DNA of 8,608 bases. It comes from Tannerella sp. (GTDB taxonomy: Bacteria > Bacteroidota > Bacteroidia > Bacteroidales > Tannerellaceae). Within the stretch, counting starts at the first letter, position 1. Each line of letters begins with the position of its first letter. This document shows positions 1-5,870 of this stretch, piece by piece. A program made the position numbers and the translations under genes. The stretch covers positions 1 through 8,608 of the forward strand of contig JAISJX010000420.1 of the NCBI GenBank assembly GCA_031261145.1, written 5' to 3'. Below the pieces are notes generated by a model. The model did no database searches, was not told where the DNA came from, and saw nothing but the letters and a program-made list of their open reading frames with translations.

Positions 1-128
1 TTTTATTGCTCATTTTTGTGTTCGCTATTTCAGGCGCTTTTGCGCAAGTTCAATTAAAATCCGGTCTCATTCTGGGTGCAGGAAAAGGACATTTGTCTGG
101 AACTGGATTGCTTCGTACCTCGCAATGA
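1..128 (+). pseudogene. 5' remnant of an exported (probably outer-membrane) protein gene, cut by a repeat
   Basis: An open frame enters from the left edge (codons start at position 3) and reads a hydrophobic segment, LLLIFVFAISGAFA, followed by QVQLKSGLILGAGKG. This is a typical signal peptide h-region with an AFA|Q signal-peptidase I site, and the mature start resembles the first strand of Bacteroidota outer-membrane beta-barrel proteins. Only about 19 mature residues follow before the frame enters the interspersed repeat beginning near 103 and stops at a TGA (126-128) inside that repeat. No continuation is seen before the neighbouring gene on the other strand ends at 262. The start codon is outside the window. 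I read it as a truncated gene; an intact very short secreted peptide is possible but less likely. The protein family is not recognisable from so little sequence. Confidence 0.5.
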
Positions 129-155
129 CGTTGTGCGAGTATTCGTCACTGCGAG
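103..155. repeat. Interspersed inverted repeat (CGTCATTGCGAGG type)
   Basis: Positions 119-130 (CTCGCAATGACG) and 144-155 (CGTCACTGCGAG) form an imperfect inverted repeat with 11 of 12 pairs (one A-C mismatch) and a 13-nt loop. The left flank from 103 (CTGGATTGCTTCGTAC) belongs to the same unit: in reverse it reads CGTCATTGCGAGGTACGAAG then CAATCCAG. I recognise this as a short sequence dispersed in many copies in several bacterial genomes, including Bacteroidales. The second arm may be a decayed, oppositely oriented copy. It lies between the truncated exported-protein frame and the 3' end of the wcaJ-like gene. No second copy is visible elsewhere in the window. Confidence 0.55.
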
Positions 156-230
156 AGATTCTTACAGAACAGGCTCCGCAGTCTCAACTCAACCATGCAG
201 GGAGATTGGAGGTTACTTTTGCGGCGGTGG

Positions 231-252
231 GAGACGCGGCATGCCACGTCTC
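231..252. repeat. 22-bp near-perfect palindrome, REP-like
   Basis: GAGACGCGGCATGCCACGTCTC is self-complementary at 10 of 11 base pairs, with one C-A mismatch at 237/246. The flanks (TGG before, TACAA after) match a short palindromic element I associate with intergenic regions of Bacteroidales and relatives. It lies 10 bp beyond the stop codon of the wcaJ-like gene, so in that transcript it would form a 3' hairpin. There is no U-tract after it on the minus strand, so it is a weak candidate for an intrinsic terminator and more likely a repeat that might protect the 3' end. Confidence 0.5.
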
Positions 253-261
253 TACAATCTT

Positions 262-1659
262 TTAATATGCGTTTCTTTCGCCTCTGAACATATTGACTAC
301 CGTCACAAAGATAATCTTCAGGTCTAAGAAGAATGACCAGTTCTCGATGTACCAGACGTCACGTTTGACGCGGCCTTCCATCTGTTCGAGGGTGCGTGTT
401 TCTCCGCGGTAGCCCATAATCTGCGCCCATCCGGTGATTCCGGGTTTCACGAGGTGACGCACCATGTATTTGTCGATCAGTGTAGAATAAAGCTCGGTAT
501 GCTTCAGCATGTGTGGACGCGGCCCGACGACGGACATATCGCCTTTGAAGACGTTCACGAACTGCGGGAACTCGTCCAGATTGGTTCGCCGCAGGAAACT
601 TCCTAACTTCGTCGTCCGGGGATCATCCTTGACGGCTTGCATGGAATCGGCGTCTTTATTCAGTTTCATGGTTCTGAACTTGTAACATTCAAATACCTGC
701 CCGTAGATGCCGGTGCGCTTCTGCTTGAACAGGATTGGCCCCGGCGAACTGATCTTGATAAGGATACCGACCACCAGATACAGCAGGGGATAACAAATAA
801 CGAGCACCCCCAAAGAGAATGCGAGGTCAAAGGAGCGTTTCAACGCCCGGTTATGAAGCGATTGCAAGGGTTCGTTCCGGATGGATAGCAGGGGAACGGA
901 TTCCATGATTTCCAACACCATACTCTTTTTAATGTTCCGGTAAAATTCGGGTATGATATAGAAACGAATCATATTCTTCTCGGCAAACGAGAGCAATTCG
1001 GATATTTTCTCGCTGCTTGTGCCGGGGATGGTGCAATAGACTTCGTCGATGTCGTGATCGCGGACAAAGGTTTCCATCTCGTCGATTCGTCCCAGGTAGT
1101 TGGGCAGGATGTCTTTCAGCATTTCGTTGTCATCGAAGAATCCCAGCACGTTGAATCCGTACGAGAGGTCGTTTTTAATCACGCGGTAGAGTTCCATTCC
1201 GTTCTTACCGGCGCCGATAATGATGATGTTCTTGATGTTATACCCTTTCCGGCGGTACAGCTTGACCATGACGCGAACCGCTATCCGCCAGAGCGAAAAG
1301 CCGATGACATTGGCGACGTAATAGACCACGAGGAAGGTCGTCAGATTGTCGGCCACATTGAGGAACGCGAGGCAGGTGGCAAAGAAAATGGTATGGATGG
1401 TTATCAGTGAGAACGACCGCTGGACAATCTTGTCCAGGAAAACGACCGACTGATGCAACTTCATCGGAACGAGGTAGAGGGCGAAAAAGTAACAGAAATT
1501 GAACAGTAACACGATTTCACGCAGATGAATGGTAATCTCCCGCGTGTAGAAACTGTCTAATTCATAGTATATTAAGAAAAACAGGGCATTTAATATGATT
1601 AAATCCCCTATCCCTATAATCCATTGAAGAAAGTCACTCTGTTTACTGCCTTTTTCCAT
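262..1659 (-). CDS. Undecaprenyl-phosphate sugar phosphotransferase, WcaJ/polyprenyl glycosylphosphotransferase family
   Basis: A 465-residue polytopic phosphoglycosyl transferase that moves a sugar-1-phosphate (glucose in characterised WcaJ) from a nucleotide sugar to undecaprenyl phosphate, the first membrane step of exopolysaccharide, capsule or glycan assembly. Residues 1-130 carry about four membrane segments (near 12-32, 48-65, 82-102, 108-126). A Rossmann-like domain follows, with IIIIGAGKNG at 145-154. Residues 274-465 are the bacterial sugar transferase domain: a hydrophobic membrane segment at 278-302, SSPGPILFKQKRTG at 304-317, DDP at 345-347, the catalytic Asp-Glu pair in LDEFPQ (D362, E363), SVVGPRP at 376-382 and KPGITGW at 405-411. 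Length and domain order are normal and the gene looks intact. ATG at 1657-1659 sits just after an exact -7 box; no Shine-Dalgarno is evident. No other polysaccharide genes adjoin it, so the pathway and exact sugar are unknown. Confidence 0.93.
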   Translation of the reverse strand: MEKGSKQSDFLQWIIGIGDLIILNALFFLIYYELDSFYTREITIHLREIVLLFNFCYFFALYLVPMKLHQSVVFLDKIVQRSFSLITIHTIFFATCLAFLNVADNLTTFLVVYYVANVIGFSLWRIAVRVMVKLYRRKGYNIKNIIIIGAGKNGMELYRVIKNDLSYGFNVLGFFDDNEMLKDILPNYLGRIDEMETFVRDHDIDEVYCTIPGTSSEKISELLSFAEKNMIRFYIIPEFYRNIKKSMVLEIMESVPLLSIRNEPLQSLHNRALKRSFDLAFSLGVLVICYPLLYLVVGILIKISSPGPILFKQKRTGIYGQVFECYKFRTMKLNKDADSMQAVKDDPRTTKLGSFLRRTNLDEFPQFVNVFKGDMSVVGPRPHMLKHTELYSTLIDKYMVRHLVKPGITGWAQIMGYRGETRTLEQMEGRVKRDVWYIENWSFFLDLKIIFVTVVNMFRGERNAY

Positions 1660-1677
1660 TTTTATTGTTTGACGTCA

Positions 1678-1708
1678 CAAAGGTATGTATTTTTTCAGAG
1701 TAAAAAAA
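1678..1708 (-). promoter_or_regulatory. Probable promoter of the wcaJ-like gene
   Basis: On the minus strand TACCTTTG (1685 to 1678) matches the Bacteroidota -7 consensus TAnnTTTG exactly. Nineteen nt upstream the -33 element is TTTT (1708-1705), one base from the TTTG consensus. Transcription would start near 1671, about 12 nt before the ATG at 1659. This indicates that the gene has its own promoter and is not only read through from the pseudouridine synthase gene. Confidence 0.6.
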
Positions 1709-1711
1709 TAC
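1687..1711. repeat. AT-rich perfect inverted repeat within the wcaJ promoter
   Basis: GTATTTTTT (1687-1695) and AAAAAATAC (1703-1711) are perfectly complementary 9-bp arms around a 7-nt loop (CAGAGTA). The repeat covers the spacer and the -33 element of the minus-strand promoter. It could be an operator, or a weak terminator for the upstream pseudouridine synthase gene whose stop is at 1775. Nothing in the sequence decides between these. Confidence 0.4.
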
Positions 1712-1774
1712 CGGCCGCCACAATCTTGCAGGAAGGAGGTGATTTTTTTCGGGTATTCCATCTCTTTGCACGGT

Positions 1775-2458
1775 TTAAATCGTTGAAACGCCTGCCGTAA
1801 GAGCTGTCCACAAATTATCTCCGGGGACAGGCGCCGTAATCTCAACCGCTTTCCTGGAAACAGGATGGATAAAGGCAATCTGCCGTGCATGCAGGCTGAT
1901 ACCGCCGTCGGGATTGGAACGATCGGCGCCGTACTTCAAATCGCCCTTAATCGGACAGCCTATCTTTGCCAACTGGCAGCGTATCTGGTGATGGCGGCCG
2001 GTCTTCAATTCGATTTCCAGCAAATAATAGTTGTCCGAACGCGCTATCTGGCGGTAATGCAGGATGGCTTGCTTGGCTGTGGGTTTTTCCGTATCATAAA
2101 CGAGGCTCTTATTCTGTTGTTCGTTGCGAACCAGCCAGTGAACCAGTTCATCTTCCGGCTTCGGCGGCGCATTCCGGACGATAGCCCAATAGGTCTTTTT
2201 GATTTCGCCCGAACGGAACAACTCATTCATCCGCAGAAGCCCTTTGCTCGTCTTGGCGAAGACGACAGCGCCCGTCACGGGACGATCCAGACGGTGCGTC
2301 ACCCCGACAAAGATATTCCCCGGTTTGGCGTATTTCTCTTTCAACCATGCTTTCAGCATGTCCGACAGCGGACTGTCGCCCGTTTTGTCGCCCTGCACAA
2401 TCTCGTGGCAGGTCTTGTTTACCGCAATCAGATGATTGTCTTCGTAGATAACTTCCAT
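1775..2458 (-). CDS. RluA-family RNA pseudouridine synthase
   Basis: A 227-residue enzyme that isomerises specific uridines in rRNA or tRNA to pseudouridine in the cytoplasm. It begins directly in the catalytic domain (IYEDNHLIAVNK, 4-15) and lacks an N-terminal S4 RNA-binding domain, as in the short members of the family. The signature HRLDRPVTG is at 55-63, with catalytic aspartate D58. Further family blocks are KTYWAIV (88-94), the GRHHQIR segment (154-160) and GDLKYG (172-177). The ATG at 2456-2458 has no clear Shine-Dalgarno. The gene starts 28 nt after the mscS stop codon, so the two are probably cotranscribed. Which nucleotide is modified cannot be read from the sequence. The gene looks intact. 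Confidence 0.93.
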   Translation of the reverse strand: MEVIYEDNHLIAVNKTCHEIVQGDKTGDSPLSDMLKAWLKEKYAKPGNIFVGVTHRLDRPVTGAVVFAKTSKGLLRMNELFRSGEIKKTYWAIVRNAPPKPEDELVHWLVRNEQQNKSLVYDTEKPTAKQAILHYRQIARSDNYYLLEIELKTGRHHQIRCQLAKIGCPIKGDLKYGADRSNPDGGISLHARQIAFIHPVSRKAVEITAPVPGDNLWTALTAGVSTI

Positions 2459-2486
2459 ATTTTATTGAATCGTGTTTTGAATGATG

Positions 2487-3548
2487 TTACACATGAACCT
2501 TCCCGGCGTTGTTTTCCAGATAGACGGTTTGCGATGGAAAGGCGAAATTCAGTCCGGCGGCGTTGAATGTGCGGAGGATTTCAAAATTTACTTTGGAGGT
2601 CGTTTCCCGTATATTGGCCGATTTCCGGATAAAGTAGATAAATGTGATGACCAGCGCCGAGTCGCCAAATTCCGAGAACGTGGCCGCCAAATCTTTATGG
2701 TGTACGTCCGAAACCGTTTCGGGAATCTTTTTCAACAGTTCCAGCGCCTGTTGCATCTCCTCATACGTTGTGTCGTAGGTCAGTCCCAGGGTCGTAAGAA
2801 CGCGGCAGGCGGGACGTTTCGTAATATTGATTACCTGGGCGTCGGTTATCTTGTAGTTGGGTATCGTCACGAGCCATTTATCGTGCGTCCGTATGCGCGT
2901 GCTCCGAAGCCCGATGTCTTCGACCGTTCCCTCAATGGTGTCAAACCGGATGGTATCGCCGATACTGAAGGTCTGGTCCACCAAAATCGTGATTCCACCG
3001 AAAATATTCTTGATCGTGTCTTGTGCAGCCAGCGCAAAGGCGATTCCACCGATACCCAGTGTTCCCAGCAACGTCGTCACTTCGATTCCGATATGATTGA
3101 GCGCCGTGACGATGCCAAACACCCAGATAATAAAAAGTATCCCCCGTTTAATAATCGGTGATAACCGGTTCTCTATACCCTTATGCGTTTTTTTGCTGTC
3201 GTTGTATTCTTCAAAGAAAGCGACGGCTATGCGGGCCATAAACCAGGTCGAATTAAGGATAATCAGCACCCGGTAGGACTTGGCAATCATGCCCTGCAAA
3301 CTCTCGCTCATAGCCAGCCGGTTGGACGCAAACCATATCGCAATCAACAGTACGCCCAACATAACCGGTTTTTCGATGGCTTGAAAAAAGACATCGGCAT
3401 ACCGGGTTTTATTTTTTACCGCTATCCGCTGAACCACCCGCTGATTCAATAGCCGGATCACCCTGTTCAGGATAAGAGCGCCGACAATAATCAGCAGCGA
3501 AATACCCCAATCACGAAGCGAATTTCCATAATAAACGTTCTCAAGCAT
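2487..3548 (-). CDS. MscS-family mechanosensitive ion channel
   Basis: A 353-residue inner-membrane channel of the small-conductance mechanosensitive type, which opens under membrane tension to release solutes on hypo-osmotic shock. Membrane segments are near residues 13-33, 62-82, 90-110 and 132-152. The pore-lining helix follows, with the Gly/Ala-rich stretch LLGTLGIGGIAFALAAQ at about 160-176 and then DTIKNIFGG. The beta domain includes DQTFSIGDTI (191-200), a turn reading EGTVEDIGLRSTRIRT (206-221) and IPNYKI (229-234); a C-terminal alpha/beta domain completes the cytoplasmic vestibule. I chose the ATG at 3546-3548 because AAAGGAG (3563-3557) lies 8 nt upstream. A TTG start at 3584 would extend the frame by 12 residues, but it lies inside the promoter -7 box. 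It heads a likely two-gene unit with the pseudouridine synthase gene. Confidence 0.93.
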   Translation of the reverse strand: MLENVYYGNSLRDWGISLLIIVGALILNRVIRLLNQRVVQRIAVKNKTRYADVFFQAIEKPVMLGVLLIAIWFASNRLAMSESLQGMIAKSYRVLIILNSTWFMARIAVAFFEEYNDSKKTHKGIENRLSPIIKRGILFIIWVFGIVTALNHIGIEVTTLLGTLGIGGIAFALAAQDTIKNIFGGITILVDQTFSIGDTIRFDTIEGTVEDIGLRSTRIRTHDKWLVTIPNYKITDAQVINITKRPACRVLTTLGLTYDTTYEEMQQALELLKKIPETVSDVHHKDLAATFSEFGDSALVITFIYFIRKSANIRETTSKVNFEILRTFNAAGLNFAFPSQTVYLENNAGKVHV

Positions 3549-3556
3549 TCTCTTAA

Positions 3557-3563
3557 CTCCTTT
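3557..3563 (-). promoter_or_regulatory. Ribosome binding site that decides the mscS start
   Basis: AAAGGAG on the minus strand, 8 nt upstream of the ATG at 3548, is the strongest Shine-Dalgarno match at a gene start in this mostly SD-poor window. It supports the 353-residue form over an upstream TTG start. Confidence 0.7.
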
Positions 3564-3581
3564 AAATTCACAACTACGCGG

Positions 3582-3589
3582 CAAAGATA
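3582..3589 (-). promoter_or_regulatory. -7 promoter box of the mscS gene
   Basis: TATCTTTG on the minus strand (3589 to 3582) matches the Bacteroidota -7 consensus TAnnTTTG exactly. It is about 34 nt upstream of the mscS ATG and about 20 nt upstream of its Shine-Dalgarno. No TTTG -33 element is found at the usual 19-22 nt spacing, so the promoter may be weak or depend on an activator. Confidence 0.5.
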
Positions 3590-3757
3590 ATTTATTTAAT
3601 TGAAAACCGGAAGTTGAACGCTGAAAATATTACCGTTCGTAAAAAGAAACATACACTTTTCCGGGGAGGGAATATCTGCATTCATTGTTATAACGGCGTC
3701 ATGAAAGAACGTAAAAGATGTTTTTTTTAAATTTGTTCTGTTCGGATGAATATAATT

Positions 3758-3789
3758 TTTGGTAAGAACAAAAACCTTTTTTATCTTTG
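3758..3789 (+). promoter_or_regulatory. Promoter of the tRNA-Arg gene
   Basis: TTTG (3758-3761) and TATCTTTG (3782-3789) are separated by 20 nt, which fits the Bacteroidota primary-sigma promoter (TTTG, about 19-21 nt, TAnnTTTG) closely. Transcription would begin near 3795, about 10 nt before the mature tRNA 5' end. It is the best promoter in the window, as expected for a stable RNA gene. Confidence 0.75.
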
Positions 3790-3804
3790 CACCCGCAAAA
3801 AGAC

Positions 3805-3878
3805 GGTTCCGTAGCTCAGTTGGATAGAGCAACAGCCTTCTAAGCTGTGGGTCGTGCGTTCGAATCGCACCGGAATCA
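3805..3878 (+). tRNA. tRNA-Arg, anticodon TCT
   Basis: The cloverleaf folds fully. The acceptor stem is GGTTCCG (3805-3811) with CGGAATC (3871-3877), seven pairs including one G-U. The D-arm is GCTC/GAGC, and the anticodon stem ACAGC/GCTGT encloses loop CTTCTAA (3837-3843) with anticodon TCT at 3839-3841. The T-arm is GTGCG TTCGAAT CGCAC (3854-3870). The discriminator base is A at 3878. The 3' CCA is not encoded (ACG follows), so it must be added after transcription. The tRNA reads AGA arginine codons. It has its own promoter and terminator, so it is a single-gene unit. Confidence 0.97.
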
Positions 3879-3881
3879 CGG

Positions 3882-3914
3882 AAAAAGAGTTGGGATTTTA
3901 TCCCAACTCTTTTT
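3882..3914. terminator. Intrinsic terminator, probably bidirectional
   Basis: AAAAAGAGTTGGGAT (3882-3896) and ATCCCAACTCTTTTT (3900-3914) form a perfect 15-bp stem with a 3-nt TTT loop. The arm ends give a T-run on both strands. On + it lies 3 nt past the tRNA-Arg gene. On - it lies 15 nt past the stop of the GH127 gene at 3930. It should therefore stop transcription from both converging units. Confidence 0.88.
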
Positions 3915-3929
3915 TGTTACGGCACACGC

Positions 3930-5804
3930 TCATTCAGGTGATTCTGAATACTTAAGCCACACTTTCATCTCTCCTGCTTTCCGGTTATCCCAGGCATAAT
4001 AAGGGATAAACGTAATATCCCTGTCGCCGGAAGACGCTTTGACGCTTACGACCCCATTCAATAAACCGGGATTGAATACGGCGCTGAATCTGGTTTCGGG
4101 GGAAAGCGCGATTTTCTCGAAGTCACCCCCGTTATCCTCCGCTTCGACGCAATAAACCAGCGGCCCACGTTGAACAGCCCGTTTACCGGCATCCTCCTTT
4201 ACATGCGGATCGGCAGCTATTATTTCCACCGGCATATCAAGCGTTAGTGTAATCCGGTCGCCGACGTTCCATTCCTGTTTCAGGACAGCATAGCCTTTTT
4301 CCATTAAATGAGAGGTTTGTACTTTCCCATTAATAGCAATGGAATAAGAACTGCACCAGTCCGGCAGACGAAGCCTGATTTCATCCTTCAACGGAGCGCT
4401 AACCGCTTTCACCGTGAGTTCTACCGTTCCATCCCACGGGTAATCGGTTTCCTGCTGAAGCGTCACTTTGTTTTTACCGACATCGAACTCAGCCGTATTG
4501 CCGATATATAAATTAACCCATATTGCATGCTCCGATACCCCGTAAATATAATTGCCGATAGATGGCAGAAAGCGGGAAACCTGACTGGGACAGCAAGCGC
4601 ATCCATACCAGGCCTGACGGTGATGGTCTCCATGGGAAGCCAACGGATTAACGTAGAAGAAACGGTCGCCCACCAGAGAAATCCCTGCTAACGCGCCATT
4701 ATACATCGAACGTTCCAGCACGTCCACGTATTTGGAGTCGCCGGAGAACTGATTCATTCGCCAATTCCAGTACACCATCCCCACCGAAGCGCAGGTCTCG
4801 CAGTAGGCATCATGGTTCGGAAGGTCGTAATCCTCGGTAAACCCTTCGTTATGATGCGAAGAGCCGATACCGCCGGTGACGTACATGTTGCGCAGAACCA
4901 CATCATCCCACAATCTGTCCAGAGCATCAATATAACCCGTATCACTCTTGAGGGCTGCCACATCGGCCATCCCGCAATAGAGATACATGGCGCGGACGGC
5001 GTGTCCGGCAATGTCGGTCATTTCACGTACCGGAGCGTCATCCTGATAATATGCCGGGTTCCATTTTCCCTCATCGCCTTTACTTCCGTGGCCGTGTCCG
5101 CGTTCTTCGAGCAGCCAGTTGGCAAAATCAAGATAACGTTCATCCTTTGTCGCACCGTAAAGTTTAACAAGCGCCAACTCAATCTCTTCATGTCCGGGTA
5201 CCCAATCACGTTTACCGGGGCCGAAGGTGTCCATTATATGGTTGGCCATCCGGATAGATACATCTAACAACTTTCGTTTCCCTGTAGCCTGACAGTAAGC
5301 CACCGCCGCTTCTATCATGTGACCGGCGCAATACATCTCGTGTTTGTCCATATTATGCCAACGTTTCTCCAGGCCGGTCAGGGTGTAGAAGGTATTGATG
5401 TATCCGTCGGGCTGCTGGGCAGCAGCGAATTTATCGATCCACTCGTCCGCTTTCTTCTCCAGTTCGGGGTCGGGATTATTCTTCAATGTATAGGCAATGC
5501 CTTCGAGCGCCTTATACACATCCGAGTCATCGAAGAAGATGCCCGAATGTTCCCCCTCGCCTTTGGCGGCATTCTCGAAGTTTCGTATCCGGCCCGTTTG
5601 GTTCTCAATCTGATCAATACAAACAGCCAATGTAGTGGTAGCATGGCTCTTCAGCCGGGGCGCCCAAAAATTGTCCGTAATCTTTACATGCGAAAAATCC
5701 ACCGCTTGTATTTTCTTCATCAACTGTTTGTTTGATGTTCCGGTATCCCGGCAGCCCATAAGGGCTACACAGGATATAATAAGAAATGAACTAAATTGTT
5801 TCAT
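3930..5804 (-). CDS. GH127-family glycosidase (beta-L-arabinofuranosidase family), lipoprotein
   Basis: A 624-residue protein of glycoside hydrolase family 127, whose characterised members remove terminal beta-L-arabinofuranose from plant glycoproteins and pectic side chains. Residues 1-17 are a lipoprotein signal with lipobox LMGC (acylated Cys18). No acidic cluster follows Cys18, so it may face the periplasm. The catalytic barrel starts near 35. All hallmark residues are present: E320 in GGIGSSHHNE, E336 and C338 in YCETC (334-338), and C404/C405 in GCACCP (401-406). By the same 16-residue spacing these match Glu322, Glu338, Cys340 and Cys417/Cys418 of HypBA1, a zinc-cysteine enzyme with a cysteine nucleophile. 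Beta-sandwich domains occupy about 420-624. Length is close to the HypBA1 size. It is the last gene of the operon, 66 nt after GH92. The family also contains aceric-acid hydrolases, so the substrate is inferred. Confidence 0.92.
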   Translation of the reverse strand: MKQFSSFLIISCVALMGCRDTGTSNKQLMKKIQAVDFSHVKITDNFWAPRLKSHATTTLAVCIDQIENQTGRIRNFENAAKGEGEHSGIFFDDSDVYKALEGIAYTLKNNPDPELEKKADEWIDKFAAAQQPDGYINTFYTLTGLEKRWHNMDKHEMYCAGHMIEAAVAYCQATGKRKLLDVSIRMANHIMDTFGPGKRDWVPGHEEIELALVKLYGATKDERYLDFANWLLEERGHGHGSKGDEGKWNPAYYQDDAPVREMTDIAGHAVRAMYLYCGMADVAALKSDTGYIDALDRLWDDVVLRNMYVTGGIGSSHHNEGFTEDYDLPNHDAYCETCASVGMVYWNWRMNQFSGDSKYVDVLERSMYNGALAGISLVGDRFFYVNPLASHGDHHRQAWYGCACCPSQVSRFLPSIGNYIYGVSEHAIWVNLYIGNTAEFDVGKNKVTLQQETDYPWDGTVELTVKAVSAPLKDEIRLRLPDWCSSYSIAINGKVQTSHLMEKGYAVLKQEWNVGDRITLTLDMPVEIIAADPHVKEDAGKRAVQRGPLVYCVEAEDNGGDFEKIALSPETRFSAVFNPGLLNGVVSVKASSGDRDITFIPYYAWDNRKAGEMKVWLKYSESPE

Positions 5805-5820
5805 CTATAATTGGTTTTAA

Positions 5821-5859
5821 TTAGTATAGTTTGGAGATACTCACCTTTTGTATGTGCAT
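5821..5859 (-). other. 12-codon mini-frame with strong ribosome binding site between GH92 and GH127
   Basis: Immediately after the GH92 stop codon the minus strand reads AAGGAG (5870-5865), then 5 nt, then ATG (5859-5857) and a short frame MHIQKVSISKLY ending in TAA at 5821. The GH127 ATG at 5804 follows 16 nt later and has no Shine-Dalgarno of its own. It may be a ribosome-loading leader for coupled translation, the remnant of a deleted gene, or chance. The peptide matches nothing I recognise. Confidence 0.25.
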
Positions 5860-5870
5860 TTTCACTCCTT

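Noticed and set aside
1733..1743. AAGGAGGTGAT on +, a perfect match to the anti-Shine-Dalgarno complement, also resembling a 16S rRNA 3' tail on -
   Set aside because: No start codon follows at a usable distance on + and no other rRNA sequence surrounds it on -. An 11-nt match is a coincidence.
1675..1761. Short minus-strand frame (MEYPKKITSFLQ...) between the pseudouridine synthase and wcaJ-like genes, also seen as part of a longer overlapping frame
   Set aside because: It runs through the wcaJ -7 box and hairpin and has no good ribosome site; most likely chance.
1865..2566. A 233-codon + frame opposite the pseudouridine synthase and mscS genes
   Set aside because: Antisense to two recognisable genes, crosses their junction, and has no motif or start support.
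3549..3584. Upstream TTG start for mscS adding 12 residues (MPRSCEFKGVKR)
   Set aside because: The TTG lies inside the -7 box TATCTTTG, while the ATG at 3548 has AAAGGAG at ideal spacing.
3596..3832. A 78-codon frame on - between tRNA-Arg and mscS
   Set aside because: It starts inside the tRNA gene on the opposite strand, crosses the tRNA promoter and shows no family features. The 3590-3757 interval holds nothing else I can support.
3854..3878. tRNA-Arg 3' end as an attachment site for an integrated element
   Set aside because: No second copy of the tRNA 3' end and no integrase are visible in the window; the tRNA is followed directly by its terminator.
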